Assembly: GCA_005797835.1 (NCBI GenBank)
Contig: SYKG01000048.1
Span: 1 to 34,053, forward strand
Source of the DNA: Methylotenera sp.
GTDB lineage: Bacteria > Pseudomonadota > Gammaproteobacteria > Burkholderiales > Methylophilaceae
DNA: 34,053 nt
Direction of reading: 5' to 3'
A program made the translations under genes and the position numbers. Shown piece after piece: positions 31,171 through 34,053 of the stretch (positions within the stretch are counted from its first letter, which is position 1; every line of letters begins with the position of its first letter). A model generated the notes under the pieces. It was not told where the DNA came from. It saw nothing but the letters and a program-made list of their open reading frames with translations, and made no database searches.

Positions 31171-32448
31171 TTAAAAAAGGCTATCAAATAATTGAATATC
31201 TACCCACATATCTTTTTCTAAATGAGCTGTGTCTTCCTGAAGGACGATGAAGCAATTTGCTTCACTCATAGATCTGAGAATCCCCGATCCTTGATCTTTT
31301 AAGGGGCTGACTTTAAAAATATCTTCATCGTCTTTCTCATAAATACCTCTTTGAAACTCCCTACGGCCAGGTACTTTTTTAATAGGGGATAATAGTTTCG
31401 CTTTAATAAGTGGTATTTTAGGAATAGGAGTTTGACCTGATAAAGTCAGGACTGCCTCCCTTACAAATTGATAAAAAGTAACCATAGTGGATACAGGATT
31501 CCCCGGAAGTCCAAAATAATGAGAGTGACCAATTTTTCCATAAGCGAGTGGTCGCCCAGGCTTCATAGAAATTTTCCAAAATAAAATTTTGCCTATTTTT
31601 TTTAAAATTTCCTTCATATAATCTGCCTCGCCAACGGAAACACCCCCAGTACTAATAACGACATCGGCTATATCGCTAGCCTTTTTTAATGTATCTTCAA
31701 TTATTTTTTTATTATCAGGGATCACACCAAGATCGATCGCTTCTACATCAAGACGTTTTAAAAGACCTATTAGACTATAGCGATTGCTGTCATATACCTG
31801 GCCTGGTAATAATGGGTTTCCGAGTGAAATGATTTCATCGCCCGTTGAAAAAAAAGCTACTTTAATTTTTCTATAAACTTTGATGGAGTCAATGCCTATT
31901 GATGCAAGTAAACCAAGATCGCAGGCTTTCAAGCATCGACCTCTTTGAAGAATAGTTTGCCCACAATTAATATCTTCACCTATCTGTCGAATATTTTGAT
32001 TCACATTAGGTTTTGTTTTAAATATAATTAAACCCGCATTAAGTTCAACTTGCTCTTGAGGAATGACAGCGTTCAATCCAGAGGGGATCATGGCTCCTGT
32101 CATAATACGTATAGCTTCTTTTGTATTACCTTCTATTTGATTTCCTGCAAAAAGCTTACCTGTGACGCGAAGTGCAAAGGGCCCAATATTGCCAAGTTTA
32201 GTAGTATTTATCGCATAACCATCCATTGCTGAATTGTCATGATTAGGCACATTGATTGGTGATATCACAGGCTCAGCTAAAATGCGGTGAAGAGCATTTT
32301 TGATATGTATCGTCTCTTGTTGATCGATGGGGTTTAAAAAATTAGCAATCCAAACTTTGGCTTGCTCAACAGACATTGCATTAGGATCGTAATCGTGAGC
32401 AATATTTAAGTCAGAAATTAAGTCAGTTAAACTTACATCTTTTTTCAT
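31171..32448 (-). CDS. moeA: Molybdopterin molybdenumtransferase MoeA
   Basis: 425 residues, the usual MoeA length. The N-terminal domain has ALHRILAEPVISPINVPNHDNSAMDGYA, the family signature. The central MoaB-like domain contains GDEII.LG and VISTGGVSVGEADY, and late motifs include KPGRPLAYGK and FGLPGNPVSTMVTF. It inserts molybdenum into adenylylated molybdopterin. Gene order on the minus strand is moaA, mobA, moeA with 2-6 bp gaps, a compact Moco operon. Other Moco genes such as moaC, moaD, moaE and mogA are not in the window. Confidence 0.95.
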   Translation of the reverse strand: MKKDVSLTDLISDLNIAHDYDPNAMSVEQAKVWIANFLNPIDQQETIHIKNALHRILAEPVISPINVPNHDNSAMDGYAINTTKLGNIGPFALRVTGKLFAGNQIEGNTKEAIRIMTGAMIPSGLNAVIPQEQVELNAGLIIFKTKPNVNQNIRQIGEDINCGQTILQRGRCLKACDLGLLASIGIDSIKVYRKIKVAFFSTGDEIISLGNPLLPGQVYDSNRYSLIGLLKRLDVEAIDLGVIPDNKKIIEDTLKKASDIADVVISTGGVSVGEADYMKEILKKIGKILFWKISMKPGRPLAYGKIGHSHYFGLPGNPVSTMVTFYQFVREAVLTLSGQTPIPKIPLIKAKLLSPIKKVPGRREFQRGIYEKDDEDIFKVSPLKDQGSGILRSMSEANCFIVLQEDTAHLEKDMWVDIQLFDSLF

Positions 32449-32450
32449 AG

Positions 32451-33020
32451 TTACGCTTTCATTAATTCTTCTTGCGTATTGATATTGATAAATTGTGACT
32501 CATCAGGAAACTGCACAATTGAAAATGGTAATTGCCTTATCCAATCTTCAATTTTTCGCTCCCCCTGATTAAAAAAATCCTCAAGATTTTGCAATGTTGA
32601 GGTGTGGCATAAAAGACATGCCGATTGTAAACCGTTTTTAGTTTCAGGGACTGCAGCTAAAGTTTTTTTTACTTCAACTTCTTTCATCAGCAGTGTGACA
32701 AGATTGTCTGGCAGATAGGGTGTGTCGCAAGGCACGAATTGTATCCAACCAGTTTTGATTTCTTGAAGACTAGACAAAATACCTAATAGGGGACCCTCTT
32801 CTAGATCTAATACATCATCAATGATGGGCAAATGAAAAATTTCAAAATCTTTTTTATTTCGATGTGAATTGATAACAATATTTTTTGCTTGAGGCTTCAT
32901 ACATTCAATAACATGGGTCACTAGCGGTTTCCCTTTAAACAAGAGCATCGCTTTATTTTTAACCTGCATGCGCTTTGATTGTCCCCCAGCTAGAATGACC
33001 ACTGTTACTGAGTCCTTCAC
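32451..33020 (-). CDS. mobA: Molybdenum cofactor guanylyltransferase MobA
   Basis: 189 residues. It opens with the nucleotidyltransferase motif VILAGGQSKRM and continues with KGKPLVTHVI, DVLDLEEGPLLGILSSL and FVPCDTPYLP, whose Asp binds Mg. It links GMP to Moco to give the bis-MGD cofactor used by DMSO-reductase-family enzymes such as formate dehydrogenase or nitrate reductase. Its presence implies at least one such enzyme in the genome. It is 2 bp from moeA and 6 bp from moaA. Confidence 0.94.
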   Translation of the reverse strand: MKDSVTVVILAGGQSKRMQVKNKAMLLFKGKPLVTHVIECMKPQAKNIVINSHRNKKDFEIFHLPIIDDVLDLEEGPLLGILSSLQEIKTGWIQFVPCDTPYLPDNLVTLLMKEVEVKKTLAAVPETKNGLQSACLLCHTSTLQNLEDFFNQGERKIEDWIRQLPFSIVQFPDESQFININTQEELMKA

Positions 33021-33026
33021 TTAAAT

Positions 33027-34031
33027 TTAACCTCCGGTATGAGACATAAATCTTACGACTGCAGGCTTTATGGTTTCGAGATTAAAATCGTGAGCTTTTG
33101 GTTTAATCAGCATACTTTCTATAATAGCTTTTTGGATCGGCCAATCTTCGTTGGGGTATTGACGTAAGAGAGGCATGAGTTCAATTTTTTCTTCTTGACC
33201 TAAGCACAGAAATAATTCACCTTTCGATGAGACTCTGACACGATTGCAAGTGTCACAGAAGTTATGACTATGAGGAGAAATAAAACCGATTTTAGTCGAT
33301 TGATTTGCAAGCTGCCAATATTTTGCAGGTCCACCGGAAGTGAAAGTGGTTGGAATTAAATTAAAATGGCTTTGTAATTTTTTTAATACTTCATCGTTAC
33401 TGATAAAGGTATCTTTTCTTAAGTGGTCAATATTTCCTAAAGGCATTTCCTCTATAAAAGAAATATCTAATTTTTTTTCTATTGCAAAATTTACAAGACC
33501 AATTACTTCATGATCGTTAATATTTCTCATTAAAACAGTATTCAGTTTAATATTTGAGAAGCCTACTTCAATTGCTTTATCAATCCCTTTTAAAACCTTA
33601 TCTAATTGACCTACCCGGGTAATTTTTTTAAACAGAGCATGATCTAAGCTGTCTAGACTAATGTTTATTCTTTTCACATTAGAACTTTTGAGCATATCCG
33701 CATACTGAGTTAATTGACTGCCATTCGTTGTAATGACGATTTCTTTTATTGTTTGAATGGTTGATATTTCATGAAAAAGCCAAGAAATATTTTTTCTAAC
33801 TAAAGGTTCTCCTCCCGTGATTCTTACTTTAGTGACACCAAGAGAAGCAAAAATTTTTACGATTCTTGCTGATTCTTCCAGTGAGAGCACTTCATTACGG
33901 GGTAAGAATTCCATATTCTCACTCATGCAATAGACGCATCGAAAATCACAGCGATCCGTGATTGACAGACGAAGATAATTTATCTTTCTATCAAATTGAT
34001 CAATGAGTCTTTGAGGGAATTGATTTTGCAA
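33027..34031 (-). CDS. moaA: GTP 3',8-cyclase MoaA (radical SAM), 5' end uncertain
   Basis: 334 residues in view. The radical SAM cluster motif is C28-x3-C32-x2-C35 (CDFRCVYC). The second cluster comes from the CDTCNRVRVSS region and the later LFLCLG Cys, and the protein ends in the required Gly-Gly (SHTGG). It makes cyclic pyranopterin precursor from GTP. The N-terminus fits the usual MoaA length with TTG at 34031 as start. However, no Shine-Dalgarno is visible and the frame stays open to the window edge, so the true start may lie upstream of it or outside the window. It heads the moaA-mobA-moeA operon. Confidence 0.93.
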   Translation of the reverse strand: MQNQFPQRLIDQFDRKINYLRLSITDRCDFRCVYCMSENMEFLPRNEVLSLEESARIVKIFASLGVTKVRITGGEPLVRKNISWLFHEISTIQTIKEIVITTNGSQLTQYADMLKSSNVKRINISLDSLDHALFKKITRVGQLDKVLKGIDKAIEVGFSNIKLNTVLMRNINDHEVIGLVNFAIEKKLDISFIEEMPLGNIDHLRKDTFISNDEVLKKLQSHFNLIPTTFTSGGPAKYWQLANQSTKIGFISPHSHNFCDTCNRVRVSSKGELFLCLGQEEKIELMPLLRQYPNEDWPIQKAIIESMLIKPKAHDFNLETIKPAVVRFMSHTGG

Positions 34032-34053
34032 AGGAAATTCAATTAAGCAAGCT

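Noticed and set aside
1-34053. CRISPR arrays, insertion sequences, prophage genes, tRNA or rRNA
   Set aside because: None seen on reading both strands: no regular spaced repeats, no transposase or integrase frames, and no cloverleaf or rRNA-like stretches recognised.

Overview
This looks like a chromosomal segment of a small-genome, low-GC methylotrophic betaproteobacterium, most likely Methylophilales of the OM43 / Candidatus Methylopumilus type. That is an inference. It rests on an AT-rich sequence, very short or overlapping intergenic spaces, and a lanthanide-type methanol dehydrogenase (xoxF) with its xoxJ and xoxG partners and no calcium-type mxa genes in view. No tRNA, rRNA, CRISPR array, insertion sequence or prophage was seen. 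Both window edges fall inside reading frames that stay open to the edge.

Layout. 1-2.5 kb: end of a winged-helix protein, a membrane-anchored or secreted PrxQ peroxiredoxin, pterin carbinolamine dehydratase and a DUF2237 protein on the minus strand, and a secreted trypsin-like protease with TPR repeats. 2.5-9.5 kb: a tightly packed eight-gene plus-strand operon for membrane-lipid modification. It holds two CFA-type SAM methyltransferases, DUF2878, DUF1295, a lipocalin lipoprotein, an acyl desaturase, an FAD amine-oxidase-like protein and DUF1365. 9.6-10.8 kb: a periplasmic SoxYZ-like fusion carrier and a PepSY protein, closed by a strong terminator. 10.9-14.4 kb: AlkA-type glycosylase, SDR, a secreted YHS/pentapeptide-repeat protein and cardiolipin synthase. 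14.4-18.7 kb: HU, a UmuD-like protease without UmuC, a RodZ-like protein, a YqhA-family protein and a TPR/oxygenase protein. 18.7-20 kb: prolyl aminopeptidase followed by a small membrane gene that appears broken. 20-23.8 kb: xoxF, xoxJ, xoxG. 23.9-28 kb: NDH-2 and the three-gene proton-translocating transhydrogenase. 28-31 kb (minus): peroxiredoxin, PhoH2, LplT. 31-34 kb (minus): moaA, mobA, moeA for molybdenum cofactor.

How the parts fit. XoxF oxidises methanol in the periplasm and passes electrons to the XoxG cytochrome. NDH-2 and Pnt balance NADH and NADPH from downstream C1 oxidation. Moco synthesis could serve a formate dehydrogenase or nitrate reductase elsewhere in the genome. The eight-gene lipid operon is the least understood block. 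Its gene content resembles clusters that, in other proteobacteria, make methyl-branched or furan fatty acids in response to singlet oxygen, and the CFA-like enzyme at its end has lost key residues of cyclopropane synthases. The two peroxiredoxins and the SOS-type UmuD would fit a sunlit surface-water lifestyle. Other items worth a look are a structured leader before xoxF, a possibly leaderless umuD, and the frameshifted or coupled small membrane gene.
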